From an uncultured Bacteroidales bacterium (GTDB lineage Bacteria; Bacteroidota; Bacteroidia; Bacteroidales; P3): DNA of 64,000 nucleotides. The number at the start of each line of letters is the position of its first letter. Position 1 is the first letter of the stretch. Shown here piece after piece: positions 1 through 9,369 of the stretch. Both the position numbers and the translations under genes were made by a program. The stretch is from contig CAMIVE010000004.1 of assembly GCA_946401725.1 (NCBI GenBank), positions 1 through 64,000 on the forward strand, in the 5' to 3' direction. A model generated the notes under the pieces. That model was not told the origin of the DNA and did not search any database. It saw only the letters and a program-made list of their open reading frames with translations.

Positions 1-518
1 AGGCTGTTACCCATATTGTAGCGGGCATCGCCAATGTAAGCGAACTTCACCTGATTGAGGGGCTTGTCGGTGTGCTCCTGGATGGTGAGGAGGTCGGCCA
101 GAATCTGAGTGGGATGAGCCTCGGCGGTAAGACCGTTCCAGACGGGAACACCAGCATATTCAGCCAGTTCCTCGACGGTGGCCTGGTCAAAGCCACGGTA
201 TTCGATACCGTCGAACATACGACCCAGCACGCGGGCGGTGTCCTTCATACTCTCTTTGATGCCAATCTGGCTGCCGGTGGGACCCAGATAGGTGACATGG
301 GCACCCTGGTCTTTGGCACCGACCTCGAAAGCACAGCGTGTGCGGGTAGAGGTCTTCTCGAAAATCAGGGCAATGTTCTTGCCTTTGAGGTGGGGCTGCT
401 CAGTGCCGGCATATTTGGCGCGTTTCAGGTCGCGAGCCAGGTCGAGCAGATAGTTGAGTTCCTTGGGGCTGAAGTCTAAAATCTTCAGAAAATTGCGGTT
501 TCTTAAATTGTAAGCCAT
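1..518 (-). CDS. argF: Ornithine carbamoyltransferase (C-terminus runs off the left edge)
   Basis: Minus-strand translation begins [36 protein letters not shown] and contains the carbamoyl-phosphate-binding [16 protein letters not shown] motif; start codon at 518 (cat at 516-518). Neighbour arcC is consistent. Confidence 0.93.
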   Translation of the reverse strand, partial: MAYNLRNRNFLKILDFSPKELNYLLDLARDLKRAKYAGTEQPHLKGKNIALIFEKTSTRTRCAFEVGAKDQGAHVTYLGPTGSQIGIKESMKDTARVLGRMFDGIEYRGFDQATVEELAEYAGVPVWNGLTAEAHPTQILADLLTIQEHTDKPLNQVKFAYIGDARYNMGNS

Positions 519-543
519 GATATTTTAATTTTGAATTTTGAAA

Positions 544-559
544 TTTGAATTTCGAATTT
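544..559. repeat. Left copy of a 16-bp inverted repeat (TTTGAATTTCGAATTT) within a GAATTT-rich tract
   Basis: Exact reverse complement AAATTCGAAATTCAAA at 1498-1513; both copies bound the 623-1493 gene pair. Confidence 0.75.
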
Positions 560-622
560 AATATCGATGTATTGATAATTTTTGAATTTCTATTTTATAT
601 TTTTATTTTGAGAAGTATTTTT

Positions 623-1093
623 TTATTTTTTATTCCCGATTCTAAAGTTATATCCGATATTCAAACAAGGTCCCCAATAGCCAGCACCATCAATATTCAT
701 ATACATAATACCGCCTCCAAAATCGAAATTCTTATAGCTAGGTCCAAGGGTAAACCTATGATCAACAAAAGCATAAACATCAACAAATATCAAACCAATA
801 TGATAATCAAAAAAAGCAGTCCATTTCGTATCTGTGGCATAAGCCCTTGCTCCAATAATCAACTCTGGTAAAGCAAGGTTATCACCAATTTCAACACCAA
901 AGCCCATTGACAATTGTAAATTGGGATTGAACTGATAACCAAGTTCTCCCAAGATTGCGCCATATAATTCAGGACGAATAAAAAAACCTTCTTGTCTTGT
1001 GAAGTTGGCATTATCCGATTGTGCATTAGCCACAAACGGCATTATCATTGACAACTGTAACAATAAGAAAAAAGATATTAGGCATTTTTTCAT
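623..1093 (-). CDS. Exported, probably outer-membrane beta-barrel-like hypothetical protein
   Basis: N-terminal signal peptide MKKCLISFFLLLQLSMIMPFVANAQS; Gly/aromatic-rich alternating C-terminal part ending in YNFRIGNKK. Confidence 0.6.
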   Translation of the reverse strand: MKKCLISFFLLLQLSMIMPFVANAQSDNANFTRQEGFFIRPELYGAILGELGYQFNPNLQLSMGFGVEIGDNLALPELIIGARAYATDTKWTAFFDYHIGLIFVDVYAFVDHRFTLGPSYKNFDFGGGIMYMNIDGAGYWGPCLNIGYNFRIGNKK

Positions 1094-1145
1094 ATAGTTT
1101 GATTTAAGTGTTACTATCAGTATATTTTGAACTATGGATATCGAA

Positions 1146-1493
1146 TTATGACCGGTTTTTCTTGTTGCGTATCACAGTAACGAGTATCTTAATAATTTCT
1201 TCTGTTTGATTATTAAGTTTAATAAACATATTCTCACTAATATAACCAGATTCAAACAACAATTCCAACCAATATTGTGTTTCTTCTGCTTCCTTTAGCG
1301 CAATTGACCACTTGCTGATTAAATCAGCGTCGCTCTGTGGGCGTTTACCTTCTCTGATATTTGCTCCAATACTTGTTCCACTGCGAAGAACCTGATTTGA
1401 CATCGCATATTCATTTTTTTCAACTAAATATTTATTCAGTTGGATGATATCCAATGCCAACCGTTTGCTCTTTGTATATAGTGGATTCTCCAT
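1146..1493 (-). CDS. Four-helix-bundle protein of the 23S-rRNA-intervening-sequence (S23)/bAvd-like family
   Basis: Contains the family-typical QVLRSGTSIGANIREG motif and a helical EAEETQYWLELLFESGYI segment. Confidence 0.85.
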   Translation of the reverse strand: MENPLYTKSKRLALDIIQLNKYLVEKNEYAMSNQVLRSGTSIGANIREGKRPQSDADLISKWSIALKEAEETQYWLELLFESGYISENMFIKLNNQTEEIIKILVTVIRNKKNRS

Positions 1494-1497
1494 TTCA

Positions 1498-1513
1498 AAA
1501 TTCGAAATTCAAA
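1498..1513. repeat. Right copy of the 16-bp inverted repeat (AAATTCGAAATTCAAA)
   Basis: Exact reverse complement of 544-559; directly upstream of the four-helix-bundle start. Confidence 0.75.
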
Positions 1514-1534
1514 ATTCACAATTAGAATGTTCGA

Positions 1535-2506
1535 CTATCGAACAATTCGGGTTCCACAATGGGGGTTGTTGAGCTGGCCGGCCTCGGTGATGATGCACTC
1601 TTTACCGCCGTTCTCGACGAACATGATGGCTGCACGCACCTTGGGGGCCATGCTGCCTTCGGCAAACTGGCCCTCCTCAAGGTACTTCTTGGCCTCGGCG
1701 ATGGTGATAGTGTCAAGAGCCTGCTCGTTCTCCTTGCGGAAATTGATATAGACCTTGGGGACATCGGTGAGGATGAAGAACTCATCGGCGCGGATTTCAA
1801 TGGCACAGAGTGCACTGGCGAGGTCCTTGTCGATAACAGCCTCGACGCCAGTCACGCGGTCGCTCTCCTCAACCACTGGGATGCCACCGCCGCCAACGGT
1901 AACGACCACGCTACCGGCACGTGCAAGTTTCTCAACAATCTTGATGTTGTTGATGCGCACCGGCCGTGGGGAAGCGACCACTTTACGCCAGCCGTTGCCT
2001 TTGGGGTCTGCTTTGTAGGTGACGCCCGAAGGCGACACCATTTTTTCCTTTTCCACCTTCCACGCGCCACTCTCCATTTTCTCGAGTTGTTCCGTGGTGT
2101 AGTAGGGTCCTACCGGCTTGGTAGGGTTCTTGAACATGGGGTCAAGCTTGTTGACAGCCACCTGTGTAACCAGCGTCACCACATTGCGCTGGATGTCGTT
2201 GCGAGCCATCACGTTGCGTAGTCCCATTTCAATCATGTAAGCAATCGAGCCTTGCGTCTCAGCCACACAGAAGTCCATCGGCATCGCTTCGATACCTTTA
2301 GCGCGACCCGCTTCATGCTGCAACATCACGTTGCCCACCTGGGGTCCGTTGCCATGTCCGATGACTACATTATAGTTACGTTTCAGGAGGTTGCACAGAC
2401 TCTCACAAGTCCGCTCCACGTTCTCAAGTTGCTCTTTATAAGTGCCCTTTTGGCCGCTGCGCAGTAAGGCATTGCCACCAAAAGCAACCACTGCAAGTTT
2501 TTTCAT
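1535..2506 (-). CDS. arcC: Carbamate kinase
   Basis: MKKLAVVAFGGNALL, VIGHGNGPQVGN, VTVGGGGIPVV, FILTDVPKVY: characteristic carbamate kinase motifs. Confidence 0.95.
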   Translation of the reverse strand: MKKLAVVAFGGNALLRSGQKGTYKEQLENVERTCESLCNLLKRNYNVVIGHGNGPQVGNVMLQHEAGRAKGIEAMPMDFCVAETQGSIAYMIEMGLRNVMARNDIQRNVVTLVTQVAVNKLDPMFKNPTKPVGPYYTTEQLEKMESGAWKVEKEKMVSPSGVTYKADPKGNGWRKVVASPRPVRINNIKIVEKLARAGSVVVTVGGGGIPVVEESDRVTGVEAVIDKDLASALCAIEIRADEFFILTDVPKVYINFRKENEQALDTITIAEAKKYLEEGQFAEGSMAPKVRAAIMFVENGGKECIITEAGQLNNPHCGTRIVR

Positions 2507-2541
2507 TTAGTTATTTATTTATCTTATGTTCAATAATTTAA

Positions 2542-2571
2542 GCACTTTCTTTCAAGTTTGAAAGAAAGTGC
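2542..2571. promoter_or_regulatory. Perfect 12-bp inverted repeat (GCACTTTCTTTC-N6-GAAAGAAAGTGC) upstream of arcC
   Basis: Arms 2542-2553 and 2560-2571, loop AAGTTT; abuts a TACATTTG -7 box on the minus strand. Confidence 0.7.
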
Positions 2572-2578
2572 AAATGTA
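2571..2578 (-). promoter_or_regulatory. Bacteroidota -7 box TACATTTG for arcC
   Basis: Minus-strand match to TAnnTTTG, 65-72 bp upstream of the arcC start. Confidence 0.5.
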
Positions 2579-2653
2579 CATAAATTTTTGAATATAAACG
2601 AAAAAAGGGGGAAATAATATAGAAAGTAACGGATAAAGTCAAAAAGTTACTGG

Positions 2654-3445
2654 TTAAAGATCGAAACCAAGTGTGAGATAATAGGATAAGCGGCTCAAAT
2701 GGCCATCAAAAATATAATAATTGTATCCTACCGACAAATCATGTGACGTGGTTTCATCCTTCTTCGAAGAAGTAGAGGCCAACGTTTGCTTGTACATAGC
2801 GGTAACACCGGCGAACAATGTTTCGGTGATATAGTACTGAACCCCTACACGACCATAAACACTGAAATCTATGTCAAAAGGCATGTCATCCTTGACATCG
2901 TGCCAATTGTTGACATTGGGGTCATTATACAGTTGCCCGTTCGTAACACGATAGGCTTCAGCCCGATGCTGACGAGAGAACTGCAAGTCGGCACCGATAC
3001 CGAGACCTCCCGAAAGAACGAGACGGTCCACCGGACTGTATTCCGTTTCAATTCCCATTCCAATGAAAAGCGATTTCGTTTTCCTTCCGAAACGATAGTT
3101 GTAGTTTGCGTTGTCGATCGTCGTGCCAGGGAAATAGCCCATCCACTCGTACTGACTGTACTGAAAAGTAAAGCTACAGCCATAGTCGATAGCGCTTGAC
3201 GATTTGCCATGAGCTTCCAAAACAAGCATAAAAGCAGGCTCGGTTTTAAACTCTGTCGTCTCCGCTTTGACATTTCTTTCCTCATACCCATAACCATAGC
3301 CAACAATGGGCTTGCCGAAGGTAGAGACTCCACCGAAATTGAGCCAGATTTTACCACCGCCCCCAGAGTTGCCAAGCGAAGTATAAAATTGAGCATTGGC
3401 GGAAAGAGCCAATGACAGAAGGGAAATTAGTAGGATTTTTTTCAT
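2654..3445 (-). CDS. Exported outer-membrane beta-barrel-like hypothetical protein
   Basis: Signal peptide MKKILLISLLSLALSANA; beta-barrel-like composition; C-terminal YYLTLGFDL. Confidence 0.6.
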   Translation of the reverse strand: MKKILLISLLSLALSANAQFYTSLGNSGGGGKIWLNFGGVSTFGKPIVGYGYGYEERNVKAETTEFKTEPAFMLVLEAHGKSSSAIDYGCSFTFQYSQYEWMGYFPGTTIDNANYNYRFGRKTKSLFIGMGIETEYSPVDRLVLSGGLGIGADLQFSRQHRAEAYRVTNGQLYNDPNVNNWHDVKDDMPFDIDFSVYGRVGVQYYITETLFAGVTAMYKQTLASTSSKKDETTSHDLSVGYNYYIFDGHLSRLSYYLTLGFDL

Positions 3446-3481
3446 AAATGATAAAGGATTAAAGTGTTTGTATTTAAATAA

Positions 3482-4306
3482 CTAATGATATACTGTGATA
3501 AAGCGGCCGTTTCCGAGGGGTACCTGGTGGGGACGGGCAGCTGTTTTTTCGGGAACAATAACGTTGATATCGTTATTTCTATTGTCTTTATCGTTCTTAT
3601 CCACCTGCAACTTGCGTTTTCTTTTTGCAGGTTTCTTTGGATTCTCCCGCAAAGCTCTGCGGTCGCTGTTCTCATCTTTCTGGAGATCGACCTCCTTCAG
3701 CATTTTCCGGTCGGGATAGTCGGACAGGCCATGCGGATCGGCACTGCTGTCGACAGGGAGGCACCTCGATTTCGGCAGATCATCGTCGTTGTTAACCAGC
3801 ATGCCAGCGGTATCTCTGGTGTGTGACAGGATGGACGAGCGACCGGTCTCACTATCCGGACGGTCTTGAGACCGCTGCAGCGGCTCCGACGGAGATTGTT
3901 CGAAGGCCATCAGGCCCTCCTCCCGCTGCCAATCCAGTAATGGCGTTACAGGCCGCAGCGAATCAGGACATTTATTATCCTCTGACGTACTGTCGTCCGT
4001 CTGGGTTACAGCAACAGGCGACATTCCCGAATCCGTCGAAGAGGGTTGACGTAGGAAAAACCAGCCCACCAGTCCCATCGTTATCAACAGCAGCAGCGAG
4101 GCGGCGTATCGCCATACCGGACGCTGCAACGAACGACGCACCGGACGAGACAAAGGCACAAATGGAGCCCCCTGTTGCGCATCGCGGTCATGCTGTTCCA
4201 ACAAAGTCCGCAGCTCGTCAGACGACGGCAAATCAATCGATTCCAACGATTGTTCCAGTTTACGGTATTTTCTTTCCAGATCCAGTATATCTTCCTTTTG
4301 CCTCAT
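3482..4306 (-). CDS. Single-pass membrane protein, probable anti-sigma factor partner
   Basis: Immediately follows the ECF sigma gene (4-bp overlap); soluble N-terminus, one TM segment (YAASLLLLITMGLVGWFFL), low-complexity C-terminal part. Confidence 0.6.
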   Translation of the reverse strand: MRQKEDILDLERKYRKLEQSLESIDLPSSDELRTLLEQHDRDAQQGAPFVPLSRPVRRSLQRPVWRYAASLLLLITMGLVGWFFLRQPSSTDSGMSPVAVTQTDDSTSEDNKCPDSLRPVTPLLDWQREEGLMAFEQSPSEPLQRSQDRPDSETGRSSILSHTRDTAGMLVNNDDDLPKSRCLPVDSSADPHGLSDYPDRKMLKEVDLQKDENSDRRALRENPKKPAKRKRKLQVDKNDKDNRNNDINVIVPEKTAARPHQVPLGNGRFITVYH

Positions 4307-4812
4307 AATCTAATCCCCCTTCCTTCGTCATTAACTATTTTTCTAATTTTCTTCTTAATACGCGTTATCCGAACCGCCACAGTTCCCGGACGAAGGCCCA
4401 CCACCTGACCTATCTCGTCGTTGTCGAAACCCTCCATCCACATAACAAAGAGATCGCGGTCCTCGGGACTGAGGAGGGACAACGCCTCACGCACTTCATC
4501 AAGCAAACGTTCCGTTTCGTCCGAAGCACTGCGTTCCGGCATCTCGTCAATGCTCACCGAACCGGATTCCACCCGGTGACTACGCATATAATTCAACATG
4601 GTATAGCGCGTCACCGAATAAATCCAGGTCGATATCTTGCTGTTGCCCTTGAAGGTGTCAAACGACTCCCACAAAGCACAGACCGCATCCTGGTACAGGT
4701 CCCGCAGGTCGGCACGGCCACAATTGGTATACATGGCGCAGACCTTTAGAATCAATCGCTCATGCTCCTTGACGATGGCAACAAAACGGTCCTGTTTCTC
4801 TTTGTTTGTCAT
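4303..4812 (-). CDS. RNA polymerase ECF-type sigma-70 factor
   Basis: Region 2 DLYQDAVCALWESFDTFKGNSKISTWIYSVTRYTMLNYMR and region 4 LSPEDRDLFVMWMEGFDNDEIGQVVGLRPGTVAVRITRIKKKIRK. Confidence 0.92.
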   Translation of the reverse strand: MTNKEKQDRFVAIVKEHERLILKVCAMYTNCGRADLRDLYQDAVCALWESFDTFKGNSKISTWIYSVTRYTMLNYMRSHRVESGSVSIDEMPERSASDETERLLDEVREALSLLSPEDRDLFVMWMEGFDNDEIGQVVGLRPGTVAVRITRIKKKIRKIVNDEGRGIRL

Positions 4813-5000
4813 TTGTTATTTTATCGGAACTATATATCAAGAATAACTTCAACCTGCTTGTTTTATTGTTTTTTCATGCAGACGTCCGGTATTCTTTCCC
4901 AAGTAGTAACATTTTTATCAAAAAATTTACAGCACCTATAAAAAATTTTTCACGGATGTAAATTATCGCTCTTTTTTGCTACATATTTTGACAAAAAACG

Positions 5001-5008
5001 TAACTTTG
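5001..5008 (+). promoter_or_regulatory. Bacteroidota -7 box TAACTTTG upstream of the M48 protease gene
   Basis: TAnnTTTG match 55-62 bp upstream of the ATG at 5063. Confidence 0.55.
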
Positions 5009-5062
5009 CACTTTATCCAACTCTCAGGAAGTCAAAGCACCAAACAATACAATTAATTCAAA

Positions 5063-7756
5063 ATGAAAAGAATAATCCTTATTCTATTATTCACTACCCT
5101 CATTTCAAATCTTTGGGCTCAGCATCCCTCATCCCAATGGGCCAGGGATTATGATTTAGACAATTTCGTTGGGCTGAAGTCTGAAGGACCCGTCCCCTCC
5201 GATTTGCGTCTCAGTCTCGATGAACTATACACTCTCGACAAACAGCGCGTACGCGACTACACCGACGGGAAACTGCCCAACAGCGACAAAGTCCTCTCCG
5301 CCTCGTACCACATCAACAAGTTGATGGCTTCAGGGCGCATCCTTTACGGAGATCCACTGACACACATGGTGGAACGTATTGCCGACACACTTTTGAAAGA
5401 CTATCCAACACTCCGCAACGAGCTCCGTTTCTACACCATCAAATCGCCCGAGGTCAATGCATTCGCTACCGGACAAGGGATGGTGTTTGTGTGCACCGGA
5501 CTCATCGCACAGGTGCAAGACGAAGCCCAGCTGGCATTCGTCATCAGCCACGAGATTATCCATTATTTGCGGAAACACAGTCTGGAACATATCACCCGCG
5601 ACAAACACGACAGCGACGACATCGAAGCCGAAACGCGCGAAATGAGAGATTTCATCAAGTTCCACAATCGTTCCCGCGAGATGGAGAGCGAAGCCGACAG
5701 TCTGGGCCTCACCATGTTTTATCTCAACAGCCCCTACAGCAAGGATGTCACCGAGGGTTTCTTCGACGTGTTGCAGTACAGCTACCTGCCGTTTGACGAA
5801 GTACCTTTCGCCACTGCTTTCTTCAACACGCCTTACTTCAAGATGCCTTCGGAATACTTCCTTGACGAGGTGGCACCCATTACAGCACGCGACGACTACG
5901 ACGACTCCCTCAGCACGCATCCCAACATTCTGAAACGGCGTACCCGCACCGCTGCGATTATCGGTGGACAGAATGGAGGTGTACACTACCTGATGACCTC
6001 ACGCGAAGAATTCGACTTTATCCGCACACTGGCACGCATGGAGTGTATCCGCCAAGATCTGATTCACGCCGAATACGCACGCGCTTTCTACGATTGTTAC
6101 CTTATGCAATGCGTCATGCCCAACAATCATTATGTCAATCGCGCCATGTGCCAGTCACTCTACGGTCTTTCCAAACACAAGACCTACACCAACAACAGTA
6201 GCGCCGTGGGAGACTACAAAGACTTTGAAGGTGAAGTGCAGCAGAGCTATTATTTCTTCCGCAAAGTGAAGCGCGAAGACCTCGCCCTCCTTACCGCCCA
6301 TTCGCTCTACACCATGCACAACCGTTACCCTGACGACAAGCAGCTAAGCGACATGTGCAGCGACATTTTCGCCGACCTGTATGAGAAATACAATTACACG
6401 ACAAGCTCTTTCGCCAGTTCCGTCGACACTGCATCCAACGACACCGTCGACAACAGCCACGAAACAAAATACCAGCGACTGAAGAAAAAGAAGAAAAACC
6501 AGCAGATGCGCGATGCACGCACCTATGCCTTTACCGACCTCTTTTTGAGCGATCCCTCCTTTGAGCGCTATCTGGACAGTCATTTACGCACCCATGAGAC
6601 ACCCGAAAATAATTTCACATCCAACGAACGACAAATCATCTACAATCCCAGTTATCTGGTGTTCAACCGACACTTGTGGGAAATCAACTACCGTAAATCG
6701 TACCATAACGAGGAACATCTTTTCAGCCAGATAGCAAAGGCAGCCTCCGCAAACGGCATCGCCTCGGAGAATTTTTCAGACCAGAGTCTTCATGAGACCA
6801 CTTCGTCGGATCGCTACAACGAATTTGTCGACATTGTAGAGTGGGTGACAGAATACTGGAACACCGAAGGCAATTTCGACATGCTCAACAGTATGCAACC
6901 CGCCATGGACCTCATCAGCCAACGCTATAATGTCAGCAGCATCAACATGACCAAGGTCTTCAACATCAACCATCTGGGGCGCAAGGTGTCTGGCTTCTCT
7001 TTTTACCTGATACTGGTCCCTCCGCTGCTTCCCGCTGTAATAGAATCGCTGGCCTCAGCAACCGAGATAACCATAGTGCAGTCGATGCAAATCGACGCCC
7101 ATAACGGCCACACGCTCAAAAAAAGCACCTATACATACAACTACCAAGACGAGGATGCACGCGTCACCAACGCCATCTACCGACATTTCCGTACCGCCCT
7201 CGACTCGACTTGCAAGAACACCGGTTATTTGGGTTCTCACTTCTTGACAACCCTGACGGGTACCATCGGAATCGGCAGTGAAAAAATCGAATGGAATTCA
7301 TTCCCGCGACGCTCTGTCATCGGTCTCGGAGCGAACCTCAGCGTCGGCTACGCCGTCAGCAATAAAGATATGTTTGAAGTATCGGTGGGATATCTCCCCA
7401 CAAGCTATAATGAAACTGTGAACAGTGACTTATACAGTATTTTCATCAACTACCGCAACTTCCTGAAAAACGACATTGCACCTTTCGGCCGCTCTTTCGC
7501 CGTGGGACTCGGTTATGCCGACTACCAATTGGCCGAGGCGGTGGACGGATACGAGAAGCATAACCCCTATTTCGGAATACATCTTGATATCGGACGCAAC
7601 TATATGATATCGAAACAATTCTCACTTGGATACACCTTACAGTACAATCTTATCGTCAATCCCAAAACGATGACCGAAAACTCTTTCAACAGCCAAGTGT
7701 TCCTCTATAACGTGTTCCGCATCGGACTCACGCTCGGATTCCTTCCCCATAAATAA
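5063..7756 (+). CDS. M48-family zinc metallopeptidase with large C-terminal extension, exported
   Basis: Signal peptide MKRIILILLFTTLISNLWAQ; FVISHEIIHYL (HExxH) and downstream SREMESEADSLGL; 897 aa with a long unassigned C-terminus. Confidence 0.85.
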   Translation: MKRIILILLFTTLISNLWAQHPSSQWARDYDLDNFVGLKSEGPVPSDLRLSLDELYTLDKQRVRDYTDGKLPNSDKVLSASYHINKLMASGRILYGDPLTHMVERIADTLLKDYPTLRNELRFYTIKSPEVNAFATGQGMVFVCTGLIAQVQDEAQLAFVISHEIIHYLRKHSLEHITRDKHDSDDIEAETREMRDFIKFHNRSREMESEADSLGLTMFYLNSPYSKDVTEGFFDVLQYSYLPFDEVPFATAFFNTPYFKMPSEYFLDEVAPITARDDYDDSLSTHPNILKRRTRTAAIIGGQNGGVHYLMTSREEFDFIRTLARMECIRQDLIHAEYARAFYDCYLMQCVMPNNHYVNRAMCQSLYGLSKHKTYTNNSSAVGDYKDFEGEVQQSYYFFRKVKREDLALLTAHSLYTMHNRYPDDKQLSDMCSDIFADLYEKYNYTTSSFASSVDTASNDTVDNSHETKYQRLKKKKKNQQMRDARTYAFTDLFLSDPSFERYLDSHLRTHETPENNFTSNERQIIYNPSYLVFNRHLWEINYRKSYHNEEHLFSQIAKAASANGIASENFSDQSLHETTSSDRYNEFVDIVEWVTEYWNTEGNFDMLNSMQPAMDLISQRYNVSSINMTKVFNINHLGRKVSGFSFYLILVPPLLPAVIESLASATEITIVQSMQIDAHNGHTLKKSTYTYNYQDEDARVTNAIYRHFRTALDSTCKNTGYLGSHFLTTLTGTIGIGSEKIEWNSFPRRSVIGLGANLSVGYAVSNKDMFEVSVGYLPTSYNETVNSDLYSIFINYRNFLKNDIAPFGRSFAVGLGYADYQLAEAVDGYEKHNPYFGIHLDIGRNYMISKQFSLGYTLQYNLIVNPKTMTENSFNSQVFLYNVFRIGLTLGFLPHK

Positions 7757-7784
7757 AACCGTATAACAAAAAAAACACAATATC

Positions 7785-9257
7785 ATGTCTCGAAAAATCA
7801 TTCTCTTTAGTATGGCTATGTTGCTGATGGGAGGCTTGTGGGCCCAGCAATGGCAACTCAATACCGGCGCCGAATCCAAGACGCTGAAGCAAAAACGCAA
7901 CGATGTCTCCCATCTCGGTGTTGTTGGCGGGAACGACAAGCAGATCTACCTGATGCGTCATGACCAAAAGGAAGACAAAGACATCCTGGTGGCATATGAC
8001 AACGACTTGAACGAGTTGCGACGCACAGAGTTGGACAACGGCAAAAATGTGACCTACTATGGAGGTTTCCTCAATGAGAGTTCCATCGATTTGCTTGTTT
8101 CCACACAAAACGGCAACCGTTTCGATATGTACAGGGAACGCTACGACCCCACCACACTGAAACCTGTAGGGAACCGCACCGAACTGTATTCCATCAACCA
8201 CAAAGACAGTCATAAGATGAAGCGTGCCCTGCGGCCGTCGGCTTCAGGAGAATGGATAAGCATGCTGTTTGTCATCCCTGAATCGGAGTCGGCTGAAGTA
8301 CGTGTCAACCTGTATGATACCGAACTGGAAGAGATGTGGAATATGGACATCACCCTTGAAGACTTGGACGACTACTTTGTCAGCGACAGCGGGGAGGTGG
8401 TTTTCCTTAGTTACTTTAACACTGTCGACGATGACGAGACCACGTTCAACTTCACTATCCTCGACGGCGACAACGAGAAGACATACAGCTACAGCGAATT
8501 GGTCGACAGCATCCTCCGAATTGACATCGTCAAGTATGAGAACGACAAAATCTACTGTACCGGTCTGATCAAAGGAGAGCAGCAGGACAATTACAGGAAC
8601 TGGTCGAAGGGATTTTTCTCCTTAGTGTTCGACATCCGTAGCCAGAAAATTGTGCATTACGAAAAACAACTCTTCACGCAAGCCGACATCTGCCGTTTGT
8701 GCAATGTCCCCGACCGCAGCAAACTGAAGGTGTTGAGTACCGACAAACTCACTTTCGGTGCGTCACGCTATGACAGTGATGGAGCTTTGGTGGTGTATGA
8801 GCGGTACTACAATCTGCTGGTCAACGGAATCCACACCCAATCGGAATTCGGCGGAATGCTCTGTATGCGTATCGACAACGAAGGCCATATTGTGAGCCAT
8901 CCCATTGTACGTCGTCAAGTCATCAGTTCACCGGAGACAGTCAAGAATGTATTCACCACCATTCTTGAATCGCGCGGCATGCTTTTTGTCGCCACACTCG
9001 ACAATCCCCAGAATATGGATTTGGCACCCGAGAAACCATGCAAAGCCGCCAACGTCAGCCAAGCACGTACAGCGCTGCTGTTTTTCACGGTAAGCGAGTC
9101 CGGCAGCATCCACCGCCAATACATAGAGCGCCCCTTCAAAGGGCTCTGCCTCAATTCTCCGTCAAAGCTGCGCGACGACGAATACCTGATGCTCTTCTCC
9201 AGCGACTTCAACTCCTGCGCCGCACGCTTGGTTCCCGGACGCGCCAAAGGATTATAG
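7785..9257 (+). CDS. Exported hypothetical protein, possibly beta-propeller-like
   Basis: Signal peptide MSRKIILFSMAMLLMGGLWAQ; 28 bp downstream of the M48 gene on the same strand; repeated beta-rich blocks. Confidence 0.6.
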   Translation: MSRKIILFSMAMLLMGGLWAQQWQLNTGAESKTLKQKRNDVSHLGVVGGNDKQIYLMRHDQKEDKDILVAYDNDLNELRRTELDNGKNVTYYGGFLNESSIDLLVSTQNGNRFDMYRERYDPTTLKPVGNRTELYSINHKDSHKMKRALRPSASGEWISMLFVIPESESAEVRVNLYDTELEEMWNMDITLEDLDDYFVSDSGEVVFLSYFNTVDDDETTFNFTILDGDNEKTYSYSELVDSILRIDIVKYENDKIYCTGLIKGEQQDNYRNWSKGFFSLVFDIRSQKIVHYEKQLFTQADICRLCNVPDRSKLKVLSTDKLTFGASRYDSDGALVVYERYYNLLVNGIHTQSEFGGMLCMRIDNEGHIVSHPIVRRQVISSPETVKNVFTTILESRGMLFVATLDNPQNMDLAPEKPCKAANVSQARTALLFFTVSESGSIHRQYIERPFKGLCLNSPSKLRDDEYLMLFSSDFNSCAARLVPGRAKGL

Positions 9258-9369
9258 CATCTTGATGTTTTTTTGAAAAAAATGTTCACCTACTCTGTAA
9301 AAAAAGACCGAATTGTGTTACATATAGGTGAAATCAATTTTATTCATTAACCTATAACATTAATCAACA

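Noticed and set aside
545-871. 108-aa plus-strand ORF
   Set aside because: Antisense to the exported protein at 623-1093, starts in the A/T repeat tract and has no coding features.
1146-1493. Diversity-generating retroelement (because of the bAvd-like protein)
   Set aside because: No reverse transcriptase, template repeat or variable repeat found in the window.
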